A stretch of 55,402 bases of DNA from CAZUWH01 sp964624075 (lineage in GTDB: Bacteria > Pseudomonadota > Alphaproteobacteria > Rhodospirillales > Rhodospirillaceae). Position 1 is the stretch's first letter, and the number at the start of each line of letters is the position of its first letter. Made by a program: the position numbers and the translations under genes. Positions 1-8,267 of the stretch are shown here, one piece after another. Under the pieces are notes generated by a model, which was not told where the DNA came from, did not search any database, and saw nothing but the letters and a program-made list of their open reading frames with translations. The stretch spans positions 1-55,402 of the forward strand of contig CAZUWH010000016.1 of assembly GCA_964624075.1 (NCBI GenBank), in the 5' to 3' direction.

Positions 1-65
1 TGTCTTGTTTCAATCAAAAGGCAGGGAACCAACTCAAGCATGGTTTCTATTCGGGGATCCGTATA

Positions 66-90
66 ATATGCTTGAGCCTTGATCGTGCTC
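66..90 (+). repeat. Dispersed repeat family R3, partial copy 1
   Basis: ATGCTTGAGCCTTGATCGTG matches block one of the R3 repeats at 16035-16098 and 18370-18430. Block two is absent. Confidence 0.4.
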
Positions 91-182
91 CCTCCACAAG
101 GCACAAGATACCTGCCCTCGAGGAATCTTCCGGGTTGGAACGTCCTGCCTGATCTTCTCACAGGGAAAGCATGCACACGCTT

Positions 183-746
183 TCAGACAAAACGGCGATG
201 GGCGCCGAAACGGTCTGTGGCCTTGATCAGGGCGGCGGCAATTCCCGATTTTAGCATAGCATGACCAGCCTCGGGGATGACATGCCTGTGCCAGCACATC
301 GGCCGTGGCTGGCGGACAGATCATATCGTAGCGACCCTGGACGATGGTCGCTGGCAGATGGCGAATGTGGTGCATATTGTCGAGCAGGGTATTTTCAGCC
401 AGAAAACCGTCATGCTTTATGTAGTGGGCTTCGATCCGAGCAAGCGCCAGATCATTAGCGCCGGGGATGAGCAGGCGCGGCAGCAGACGGGAACAGCTTT
501 CTTCATAGGCGGTCCACGCCCGCGCGGCAGGCTGGTGGATGGCGGAGTCGGGATGCAGACGGGCATGGTAGGCTGCAAGTAGGTCGTCTTGTTCCCCAGA
601 CGGCGGGAAGGTGCAGAAGATCCGGAATGCTTCCGGGAAAAGTGTCCCATGCCAAGGGGGAACCACTGGACCTCACGACGACGGAACAGAAAAATCCCGC
701 ACAGAATGAAGCCAAGACACCGGTCGGGATGTACTTTGCCGTAGGC
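183..746 (-). pseudogene. pip: Proline iminopeptidase remnant, 5' end lost, frameshifted
   Basis: Remnant of an alpha/beta-hydrolase aminopeptidase that removes N-terminal proline. From 746 leftward, one frame reads AYGKVHPDRC and GIFLFRRREVQWF, which follow the nucleophile elbow in this family. Near 666 the match moves to another frame (FPEAFRIFCTFPPSGEQ, then IVQGRYDMICPPATA), and near 290 it shifts again to IAAALIKATDRFGAHRRFV followed by TGA at 183-185. The N-terminal half with the GGSWG nucleophile is absent. At least two frameshifts plus the truncation make it non-functional. Its right edge coincides with the left edge of the next pseudogene. Confidence 0.75.
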
Positions 747-1209
747 TCGCCCACGTGCAGGCTGACGGTCACTGGGTGCAGGGGGAACTGCTGAAAGGGG
801 GATAGGCGTGTCCATACCTTCCCCGACCACCGCGATCGGGCCGTAGCCATGCTACTGGCTCTGGAGGCGGGGGCTTGTTCCGCTGAGCGGGGTGGGTGGG
901 GCGTGCGTTTCTATGCCATCCGCAGGCCGGAGGAAACAACGCGCCTGATTGGCACTTTTTAGGTGGGGGGAGGGGATGTTGTCGCCGCAGCCAGGATCCG
1001 GGGGCGAGTCTATCTGAACTTCGGGGCCGACTGGCGAACCGATTTTACCGCCGTCATCTCGCCGGTGGCTGTCCGACTGTTCGAGCGGGCCACGATCGAT
1101 CCCCCTACTGCGGCAGGGCCGTCGGATCCGGGTCCGTGGATGGCTCAACAGCCGCCACGAACCTGAAATCGAGCTCACCCACCCCGAACAGGTGGAGGTC
1201 ATGGCGTGA
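746..1209 (+). pseudogene. Thermonuclease-like protein remnant (SNase family)
   Basis: Plus-strand pieces match staphylococcal-nuclease-like proteins common in Rhodospirillales. They read RRLAHVQADGHWVQGELLK (about 740-793), then in another frame HTFPDHRDRAVAMLLALEAG (from about 813), then GRVYLNFGADWRTDFT, and finally VEVMA with TGA at 1207-1209. An in-frame TAG at 960-962 replaces what is usually glutamine, and there are frame changes near 795-810 and 1105. The N-terminus and signal peptide are missing. The family assignment rests on recognising the GRVYLNFG region; the exact substrate is unknown. Confidence 0.65.
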
Positions 1210-1283
1210 TCAGCACCGTCTCCAGGGCCCAGGGCCATCGTCACCGGAGACGAAGCCGGACCGTGTCCGCGGTTGTAGTTCCC

Positions 1284-2090
1284 TCAGCGCAAGGCCAGCA
1301 CGATCAGGGCTATACTGCCAAGAAGAATCCGATAAAAAGCGAACGGCGTGAAGCCATGGTTACTGATGAAGGCGATCGCCGTGCGCACCACTAGAAGTGC
1401 CACCAGGAAGGCGGACGCGAAACCGGCTATGATCAGAAGGCCGTTGTCCATCGACAGCATGTCACGACTCTTGTAAAGGTCATAGACGGTCGCTGCCAGC
1501 ATGGTCGGGATGGCCACGAAGAACGAGAATTCGGTGGCGGCCCGCCGGTCCACCCGCATCAACAGGGATCCCATGATGGTGGCACCAGACCGCGAAACAC
1601 CGGGAATCATGGCTATGCACTGAAACAGGCCGATTCGCAACGAAACATGGGCTGACAGGGCGACCGTATCACGGTAACGGGAAGGGGGAGCCCATCGCTC
1701 GATCACCAGAATGGCCAAGCCTCCTGCAACCAGCATCGCGGCCACGACCCACAGGTTGAACAGAACGTTCTTGATGAATCCGTAGGCAAAAAACCCGACT
1801 ACCATTGCGGGCAGAAAGCCTAGTAGGACATTGCGGGTGAACGCCATTGCTACGTGGTCTCTGAACAGGCCGAAAGCCACGCTAGCCAGTTTCATCCGGT
1901 AGACCCAGCAAACCGCTAGAATGGCCCCGAGCTGGATGACGATCTCGAAGGCCTTGCCCGGTGGTCCCTGGAAACCCAGCAACTCGCCCAGCAAAAGCAG
2001 ATGACCTGTAGAGGAAACCGGTAGAAATTCGGTCAGCCCTTCTACAACACCCAGCAGAATCGCTTGCAAGAGTATGACATCCATAAGCAC
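1284..2090 (-). CDS. uppP: Undecaprenyl-diphosphatase UppP/BacA
   Basis: Integral membrane phosphatase that recycles undecaprenyl pyrophosphate to the monophosphate carrier used for peptidoglycan and other envelope polymers. The 268-residue product has the family's usual length. It carries the first signature EGLTEFLPVSSTGH at residues 17-30 and the second, PGVSRSG, at 163-169, with several hydrophobic segments between. Two ATGs lie two codons apart (2090 and 2084), and either could be the start. It is separated by about 165 bp from metW upstream on the same strand and is probably transcribed on its own or by readthrough. It appears intact. Confidence 0.93.
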   Translation of the reverse strand: MLMDVILLQAILLGVVEGLTEFLPVSSTGHLLLLGELLGFQGPPGKAFEIVIQLGAILAVCWVYRMKLASVAFGLFRDHVAMAFTRNVLLGFLPAMVVGFFAYGFIKNVLFNLWVVAAMLVAGGLAILVIERWAPPSRYRDTVALSAHVSLRIGLFQCIAMIPGVSRSGATIMGSLLMRVDRRAATEFSFFVAIPTMLAATVYDLYKSRDMLSMDNGLLIIAGFASAFLVALLVVRTAIAFISNHGFTPFAFYRILLGSIALIVLALR

Positions 2091-2255
2091 GGGCTGCCTG
2101 TTCTACATCCCCATTTGCCCTTGTGGCAGCGGGCCGGGTCTCCTCTGCATAAGCTGACCTCCTTGCTGACGTCAAGCGGCTGGAAGCCACCGCCCGTCGC
2201 CCCGGAGGTGACGACAGCCACGAGCCCCTCGGTGGGGTGGTAATCGCGACTCTGA

Positions 2256-2885
2256 TCATCCCGCCCGCCGCAGTCGATAGACAGCTTGACAGGCAAGAGC
2301 GTTGGCTAGCCCGCCGAGGGGAGCGAATTTCTGGACACGTCCCTTTCGGTCAAGCGTGAGGCTCTGCTCGATCATAATGCCCATTTCCGCACACAGGCGC
2401 ACGAAATCCCGTACCGTGCAAAAATGGATATTGGGTGTGTCCCACCACTGGTAAGGCAACGAATCGGTGACCGGCATGCGGCCTTCCAGAAGCAGATAGA
2501 GCCGGTTACGCCAGTGGGCGAAGTTGGGAAACGAAACGATGGCGTAAGTCCCGATGCGCAACAATTCCTCCAGCACGCGCCGGGGATTACGAGTGGCCTG
2601 CAGGGTCTGGCTCAGCACCACATAGTCGAAGGAGCCGCTGGGATAGTCCTTCAGGTCGGTATCGGCGTCCCCCTGGATCACAGAGAGTCCCCGCCTGACG
2701 GCCTCGCGCACGCCAGCCATGGACAGTTCGATTCCGCGACCGTCTACCTGCTTGAATTGGCCCAGATATTCCAACAGCACGCCCTCGCCGCACCCGACGT
2801 CCAACACCCGCGCTTTCGGGGCGATCATGTCAGCGATCAGCATCAGGTCGATGCGGATCGCATTGCTGGAATCGGTTGCATTCAT
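2256..2885 (-). CDS. metW: Methionine biosynthesis protein MetW
   Basis: MetW (209 aa) is a small SAM-methyltransferase-fold protein that partners MetX in homoserine acylation for methionine synthesis. The motif VLDVGCGEG lies at residues 27-35. The family-typical stretches FPNFAHWRNR and LPYQWWDTPNIHFCT follow. The start ATG at 2885 overlaps the stop of metX by 4 nt (ATGA), which indicates translational coupling. In the family MetW is usually needed for full MetX activity; its exact chemistry is not settled. Confidence 0.93.
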   Translation of the reverse strand: MNATDSSNAIRIDLMLIADMIAPKARVLDVGCGEGVLLEYLGQFKQVDGRGIELSMAGVREAVRRGLSVIQGDADTDLKDYPSGSFDYVVLSQTLQATRNPRRVLEELLRIGTYAIVSFPNFAHWRNRLYLLLEGRMPVTDSLPYQWWDTPNIHFCTVRDFVRLCAEMGIMIEQSLTLDRKGRVQKFAPLGGLANALACQAVYRLRRAG

Positions 2886-4066
2886 GGCCGGCGCCGCCGT
2901 GGCAAACCGCGATGCTCGGCTGCTCCCTCCAGGAAGCCTGTCAGGGTTGTATTGAATTCTTGTTCATCTAGTAAAAAGGTATCATGCCCCTTGTCGGTCT
3001 CGATTTCAACGAAACTGACGTTCGCGGCCACGGCATTTAAGGCATGCACAACCGCCCGACTTTCCGAGGTCGGGAACAGCCAGTCGGAAGTGAAGGAGAC
3101 TACGCAGAATCGGGTCCTGGTGCCGCGAAAGGCATGGGCGAGCACGCCACCCTGCTCGACGGTCAGATCGAAATAGTCCATGGCTCTGGTGATGTACAGG
3201 TAAGAGTTGGCATCGAATCGATCCACGAAAGTGGATCCCTGGTGCCGCAGGTAGCTTTCCACCTGGAAATCAGCATCGAATCCATAGGTGACCTGCGTTC
3301 GATTGTGCAGGGTACGTCCGAACTTGCGGTGCAGGGCGGCTTCCGACAAATAGGTGATGTGCGCCGCCATGCGGGCCACCGCCAGCCCCCGGTACGGGAC
3401 CTTACCCTGGCGCAGGTAATCGCCTCCGCACCAGTCGGGATCGGCCATGATAGCCTGCCGGCCGACTTCATGAAAGGCGATGTTCTGTGCCGAATGCCGG
3501 TAGGAGCCTGCAACGGGGACGGCTGCGAAGACCCGTTGCGGATAGCTCACGGCCCATTGCAAGGCCTGCATGGCCCCCATGGACCCGCCAATCACGCAGA
3601 AAAGCTGTTCGATCCCCAGGTAATCAAGCAGCATCGCCTGCGCCCGCACCATATCGGCGACGGTGATAACCGGAAACGACAATGCCCACGGTGCACCCGT
3701 AGCCGGGTTGGTCTCCTTCGGTCCGCTTGATCCCATGCAGCCACCCAGCACATTGGAACAAATCAGGAAGAACCGTTCCGTGTCCAGCACCCACCCTGGC
3801 CCGACCATCATGTGCCACCATCCATCCTTGCCGGTGATGGGATGGGGATCGGCAACGAACTGGTCACCGGTCAGAGCGTGGCAGATCAGGATGGCATTGG
3901 ACCGGCTGGCGTTGAGGTGACCATAGGTCTGATAGGCAATAGCGAACGGCCCAAGCTCGGCCCCGCAATCGAGGACCAGAGGTTGTCTTCGTCCCAGTTC
4001 CACTGTCCAGCCTTCCGGCTTGTGATTACCGTCCCATGGCGCGCCAGGGGAGTAGGGTGCCTTCAT
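2882..4066 (-). CDS. metX: Homoserine O-acyltransferase MetX
   Basis: Cytoplasmic alpha/beta-hydrolase-fold enzyme (394 aa) that acylates homoserine with acetyl- or succinyl-CoA in the first committed step of methionine synthesis. The nucleophile elbow GGSMGAM is at 160-166 (Ser162). Likely triad partners are Asp328 in TSDWLFP and His361 in KGHDTFLL. Also visible are NVLGGCMGSSGP near 106-116 and the usual YQTYG near the N-terminus. It is the first gene of a metX-metW operon on the minus strand. The chorismate mutase gene diverges from it, leaving about 130 bp for both promoters. Confidence 0.94.
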   Translation of the reverse strand: MKAPYSPGAPWDGNHKPEGWTVELGRRQPLVLDCGAELGPFAIAYQTYGHLNASRSNAILICHALTGDQFVADPHPITGKDGWWHMMVGPGWVLDTERFFLICSNVLGGCMGSSGPKETNPATGAPWALSFPVITVADMVRAQAMLLDYLGIEQLFCVIGGSMGAMQALQWAVSYPQRVFAAVPVAGSYRHSAQNIAFHEVGRQAIMADPDWCGGDYLRQGKVPYRGLAVARMAAHITYLSEAALHRKFGRTLHNRTQVTYGFDADFQVESYLRHQGSTFVDRFDANSYLYITRAMDYFDLTVEQGGVLAHAFRGTRTRFCVVSFTSDWLFPTSESRAVVHALNAVAANVSFVEIETDKGHDTFLLDEQEFNTTLTGFLEGAAEHRGLPRRRRP

Positions 4067-4197
4067 CGTCTGCGCGTCTCCGGTTTTGGCAAGGGATAGC
4101 TAGGAGGAAGGGACAGGTCTGTCAACGTTTTGTTTTGCTTTTCAGGCCGCTTGGGACTAGTAGTGCCTGTCTCTTGCCGCGAATCTCGATAAATGCC

Positions 4198-5064
4198 ATG
4201 AGCAATGAAGTTTCCACACTGTCCGAACTTCGTCGTGAGATCGACCATATCGACGACACTATTCATGGCCTTCTGATGCGCCGTACCGAAATCGTCAAAA
4301 AGATCGGCGCTGCCAAGACGGATGGCATCTACCTGAACCCTGCCCGCGAGGCCCAAGTGTTGCGCCGGTTGATCAGCCGTCATGGAGGGCCTTTCCCGAA
4401 GACGGTGATCACTCGCCTGTGGCGCGAGATCTTTGGTGCGCTGGTCGGTTTGCAGGGACCATTCGCCCTGGCCGTTTACATGCCCAAACGTGGGGCAGGT
4501 TATCTGGAGCTGGCGCGCGATCAATATGGCGCCTATACCCCAGCTACCTCCTATACTTCGGTGGGGCAGGTCATCTGGGCGGTGACCGATGGTTCGGCCA
4601 CCATCGGCGTTCTGCCCATGCCACAGGAAGATGAGACCTCTCCCTGGTGGCACATCCTGGCCTCCGACAATGCCGAGAATCCGAAGATCGTTGCCCGCCT
4701 GCCTTTTGTCGGTCCCGGCCCTGGCCGGGGGGACGGGATCGAGGCCGTGGCGGTTGCACGCATGATGCCTGAACCCTCCGGGCACGACAATACCTTCCTC
4801 CTCCTGGAGACATTCGACGGCGTGAGCCGGGTGACTGTGCGTCGTCTGATCGGCGAGGCTGGTCTGAACAACACGACATATAAGGGTTTTCATGCCGTGG
4901 GCAACCGTGTCCATTTTCATTTGCTGGAGGCGCCCGGTTTCATTGCCCGTGGCAATGAACGGTTGCAGACTTTGTGCCGGTTGGAAGGCGGCCTCGTGAC
5001 GCGGACGGTGGTGCTTGGCGGATATGCAGTCCCGTTCTCTGCTGCTGAATTGGCCGGATCCTGA
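4198..5064 (+). CDS. Chorismate mutase with C-terminal PDT/ACT-like region
   Basis: The 288-residue protein starts with an AroQ-type chorismate mutase domain (about residues 8-90: ELRREIDHIDDTIHGLLMRR, then KIGAAK and REAQVLRRL). This converts chorismate to prephenate for phenylalanine and tyrosine synthesis. Residues about 90-288 resemble a reduced prephenate dehydratase/ACT region (IGVLPMPQEDE, then a late GFHAVGNRVHFHLLE), but I see no clear dehydratase catalytic TRF motif, so dehydratase activity is doubtful. ATG 4198 is chosen because the domain begins directly after it. In relatives this gene is commonly followed by hisC and tyrC; here they are absent. Confidence 0.82.
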   Translation: MSNEVSTLSELRREIDHIDDTIHGLLMRRTEIVKKIGAAKTDGIYLNPAREAQVLRRLISRHGGPFPKTVITRLWREIFGALVGLQGPFALAVYMPKRGAGYLELARDQYGAYTPATSYTSVGQVIWAVTDGSATIGVLPMPQEDETSPWWHILASDNAENPKIVARLPFVGPGPGRGDGIEAVAVARMMPEPSGHDNTFLLLETFDGVSRVTVRRLIGEAGLNNTTYKGFHAVGNRVHFHLLEAPGFIARGNERLQTLCRLEGGLVTRTVVLGGYAVPFSAAELAGS

Positions 5065-5142
5065 GCCGTGTCGCCTTTCAGCCCATTGCGGAAACTGCTG
5101 TCAGGTGGGAAACGGTTGGATCAAGCAGCGTGGTAGTGGCTG

Positions 5143-5574
5143 GTGCTGGGCCTGCTCTCCGGATCTGTCGGAGCGGCGGGAAGAGCCGGCGCCATATCGG
5201 AACACGGTACGGAATCGCCGGAAAGATTGATCCTGACGGCGTCGGCAGGTTGGCGGATTAGCCACAGTGAGCGCCAGGGGACATACCAGATTACCGAATA
5301 CGTGCCTCTCGGTGAGACGGTTTATCGTTGGACCCGTATGGTGACAGTGTATGTTTTTACTGGGCCGCGCAGCATCGATGCGTTCATGGCGGAAGCGGTA
5401 GCCATCATGCGGGTGAATTGCCCGGAGGTTATCACTGATGCCGCCCTCCGCACAGGCCACGTCAACAACTATCCGGTTGGCATGCTGTGGGTTGAGTGCC
5501 CATGCTTCCATGATACACTCATGGGGCGTTTGCCTTTTACTACGGCCATCGTGGTTATGACGCCCTATATGTGA
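5143..5574 (+). CDS. Exported hypothetical protein, possibly 5'-damaged
   Basis: A 143-residue reading frame from GTG 5143 begins with a short hydrophobic stretch (LGLLSGSVGAAG) that would be a minimal signal peptide. It continues with EYVPLGETVYRWTRMVTV, a pattern seen in small exported proteins of unknown function in alphaproteobacteria. An in-frame TAG at 5134-5136 immediately precedes this leader, and the leader is short for a signal peptide, so an earlier start may have been lost. It lies 78 bp after the chorismate mutase gene. No function is assigned. Confidence 0.5.
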   Translation: MLGLLSGSVGAAGRAGAISEHGTESPERLILTASAGWRISHSERQGTYQITEYVPLGETVYRWTRMVTVYVFTGPRSIDAFMAEAVAIMRVNCPEVITDAALRTGHVNNYPVGMLWVECPCFHDTLMGRLPFTTAIVVMTPYM

Positions 5575-6282
5575 TTCAGCGCACATAGCGTGGTCCGCCG
5601 TTCGGGCACCAGCAGATGCCCTTGTCAAACGGGGAATGGACGAAATGGGTACGCTTCCTTCAATCCACTTTCGTGTGCAAGCACGCCGATCCGCAGCATC
5701 CCTGCCATCGTGTAGCGCCTGGTCCCATACCCGAAACAGGCATGTTCAAGGCTGGCAAAGAAGACCAGAAGCGGGAAAGGGGGTAACAGGCAGAAGGACA
5801 AGGACGAAAGACACAAGAAAAACAGGAAGCAAAGTGCGGGAGAAGTGAGGGCCGGGGAAACAGGAAAATGAAATGCCATCCGGGAGTGTGTAACTGTTCA
5901 CATCCCCCTTCGCGAAATCAGCTTCTTTCCGCCACCCTCACGCAAGCAGTAGTCCGTATTGGGGCAGGCGCATTGCCAAACCACAACGTTCTGTACCATT
6001 CAATCGTGGATTCCAGTTCTCGCGGGAATGACTTATGATTGATATGTTCTGTTACGAGAGTTCAGCATGCCCAGCGCGCGTCCGATCCGTCTCTCTTGAG
6101 TTCAGGCTCCCGAAAAATTGACGTAGGGAAAAGTCGTGGGTTTTGCCATGCTTTTTGTGAATTTTTGCTGCGGACAAGGTGACCCGGCTTGTGCGTGAAC
6201 GGCGAAGTCGGTAGAAAGACGTACAGCATGGTGCTCCTGGAATACGGCAGGTCTTCTCAAGGCCATACAGCGAGGCACAGTC
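5575..6282. other. 708-bp intergenic region
   Basis: No convincing gene or RNA was seen. About 5750-5870 is strongly purine-biased on the plus strand. Near 6009-6032 there is a scrap (ttccagttctcgcgggaat) resembling the dispersed hairpin sequence also present near 23005. The length and absence of coding signal are compatible with an erased gene. Confidence 0.4.
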
Positions 6283-7284
6283 GTGGTAGTACTCGTAACC
6301 GGCGGAACGGGATTCATAGGGGCAGCAGTTGTCCGGCATCTACTCAATGACGGGCAGGCTGTGCGGGTTCTGGTCCGGCCCCGGTCTGACCATCGCAATC
6401 TGGCCGGCCTGTCTGTCGAGCGTGTCGAGGGTGATCTGACCGATTCCGCCTCCCTGGAACGGGCCGTCAGAGGGGTGGAAACGGTGTTCCATGTTGCAGC
6501 GGACTACCGTCTGTGGGTGCCGGACCCTGAAGTCATGAAGCGGGTCAATGTTACGGGCAGCCGGGATCTGCTGCGGGCTGCGGCGGAGGCGGGGGTGACA
6601 CGCATTGTTTATACTTCCAGCGTCGCCACGCTCGGACTCAACCAGGATGGTACGCCTTCCGATGAGAATACCCCAGTTGCGCTCGCCGACATGATCGGCC
6701 CGTACAAGCGTTCCAAATTCCTGGCCGAGGCCGAGGTTAGAAGTCTCGTTGCAACGAGAGGTGTGCCGGCAGTCATTGTCAATCCCTCCATGCCGGTTGG
6801 CCCGCGCGATATCAAGCCGACACCGACCGGACGCCTGATTCGTGAAGCTGCTGCCGGCCGCGTGCCGGCCTATGTGGAGACTGGTCTCAATATCGTCCAC
6901 GTGGACGATGTCGCAGCGGGTCATCTGCTTGCCTGGCGCCGGGGTCGCATTGGCGAGCGCTACATCCTGGGAGGGGAAAATGTTACCCTGCGAGATATCC
7001 TTGCCATCATTGCGAATCTGACAGGACGTCGCCCGCCGCGGCTGAGACTGCCCCATGGGGCAGTTCTTCCCTTCGCCGTTCTGGCCGAAACATGGGCGCG
7101 CCTGCTCGGGGGTGAACCCTTCGCCACCGCCGATGGAGTACGCATGGCCCGCAAGAAGATGTTCTTTTCCAGTGCTAAGGCCTGCCGCATGTTGGGCTAT
7201 ACCATCCGGCCAGCGATGGAAGGTCTGCGGGACGCGGTCACCTGGTTCCGGGCAGAAGGTGACTTACGACGAAGTCGTGTATGA
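6283..7284 (+). CDS. hpnA: Hopanoid-associated sugar epimerase HpnA
   Basis: Short-chain dehydrogenase/epimerase (333 aa) of the HpnA type, associated with building the sugar-derived side chain of extended hopanoids. The NAD(P)-binding motif GGTGFIG is at 7-13, the family stretch FHVAADYRLWVPDP at 69-82, and the catalytic YxxxK as Y141-K145. The start is GTG at 6283; the Rossmann motif begins directly after it. The MlaC/HpnM-like gene follows 90 bp downstream on the same strand, a pairing consistent with hopanoid handling. hpnC is also in this window (20.6-21.5 kb) but not adjacent. Confidence 0.86.
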   Translation: MVVLVTGGTGFIGAAVVRHLLNDGQAVRVLVRPRSDHRNLAGLSVERVEGDLTDSASLERAVRGVETVFHVAADYRLWVPDPEVMKRVNVTGSRDLLRAAAEAGVTRIVYTSSVATLGLNQDGTPSDENTPVALADMIGPYKRSKFLAEAEVRSLVATRGVPAVIVNPSMPVGPRDIKPTPTGRLIREAAAGRVPAYVETGLNIVHVDDVAAGHLLAWRRGRIGERYILGGENVTLRDILAIIANLTGRRPPRLRLPHGAVLPFAVLAETWARLLGGEPFATADGVRMARKKMFFSSAKACRMLGYTIRPAMEGLRDAVTWFRAEGDLRRSRV

Positions 7285-7374
7285 CATGACCGTGTCATAA
7301 CAATATATAATAGGCAATGTGTAACAGGGAGGTCAGTTTCCGTTGTCCCTTTCTGACGCAGGAGCCATTCTTTC

Positions 7375-8106
7375 ATGACCTGTTCCCGTTTTTGGCCCAT
7401 GACCGCTCCTTTGTATCGGCTTGCCCTGCTGGTCGGCCTTGTCACCGGCCCCGCTGGAGCAACCGAGGCGCCTCTTCCACCGATGCAGATGGCTCCTCCG
7501 GTATTGGTGCAGGATGTTCCATCCGGGACGGAAGCACCCCCGAGCCAGCTGGTGATGCCGGTGCAAGTTGTCGAGGATCTACACGATGTGCTGGTAAATG
7601 TGATGCAGAACGCGCGGAACCTGGGCTGGCAGGGACGCTATGATCTCCTACATCCGGTGCTGGTTCGCGCCTACAATTTTTCCAACATGGCCCGCGTCGC
7701 GGCCGGCAGCTACTGGAAGACCTTCACGGATTCCCAGAGGGAGAACGTGATCGAAGCCTTCAGTCGCATGTCTATTGCCACTTATGCCAGCCGCTTCGAT
7801 GCCTACGGAGGCGAGCAGTTCGAGACGATGGCGGTTGCGGAACTGCCGCAGCGGGGTGTCATGGTACAGACGCGGCTGGTGAGAACAGATGGCACCGCGA
7901 TCAAACTTTCCTACCGTCTGGCTGAAACCGAGGAGGGCTGGAAGATCGTTGATGTCTTCTATCGTGGAACGATAAGCGAACTGGCTAACCAGCGCACACA
8001 GTATCTGACGGTCCTGAACCGGGTTGGTTACAAGGGGCTACTGCAAAGGCTGGATGAAAAAGTGCACAAACTGGCTGTCGGGCAGGAGGCGGGCGCTGCG
8101 CAATAA
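7375..8106 (+). CDS. MlaC/Ttg2D-family periplasmic lipid-binding protein (HpnM-like)
   Basis: A 243-residue exported protein of the toluene-tolerance/MlaC family, which carries lipids across the periplasm. HpnM, the hopanoid-transport member, belongs to the same family. Residues 1-29 form a signal peptide ending GPAGA. The mature part shows the family pattern FSNMARVAAGSYW, then SRMSIATYASRFDAYGG, and near the C-terminus GWKIVDVFYRGTIS. Position directly after hpnA supports the hopanoid branch, but the family alone does not separate HpnM from MlaC. A second possible start is ATG at codon 9. Confidence 0.8.
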   Translation: MTCSRFWPMTAPLYRLALLVGLVTGPAGATEAPLPPMQMAPPVLVQDVPSGTEAPPSQLVMPVQVVEDLHDVLVNVMQNARNLGWQGRYDLLHPVLVRAYNFSNMARVAAGSYWKTFTDSQRENVIEAFSRMSIATYASRFDAYGGEQFETMAVAELPQRGVMVQTRLVRTDGTAIKLSYRLAETEEGWKIVDVFYRGTISELANQRTQYLTVLNRVGYKGLLQRLDEKVHKLAVGQEAGAAQ

Positions 8107-8267
8107 GATCGGGAAAGGTCTGAAAAGGTCTGTGGCTCCCCCACGTTCTGGTTTTCAAACAAGGCGTGGGAAAAGGCGAGTCCTCTCCTGATGTCCTTTT
8201 TGAGGTCTTTCATCCGGTTGCTATATCGGGAGTGTTCGTTTTTTGCATCATGCATGCAGGTTTCATC

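Noticed and set aside
4063..4920. A 285-codon minus-strand frame over the chorismate mutase gene
   Set aside because: Antisense shadow of a gene with a clear AroQ-type domain.
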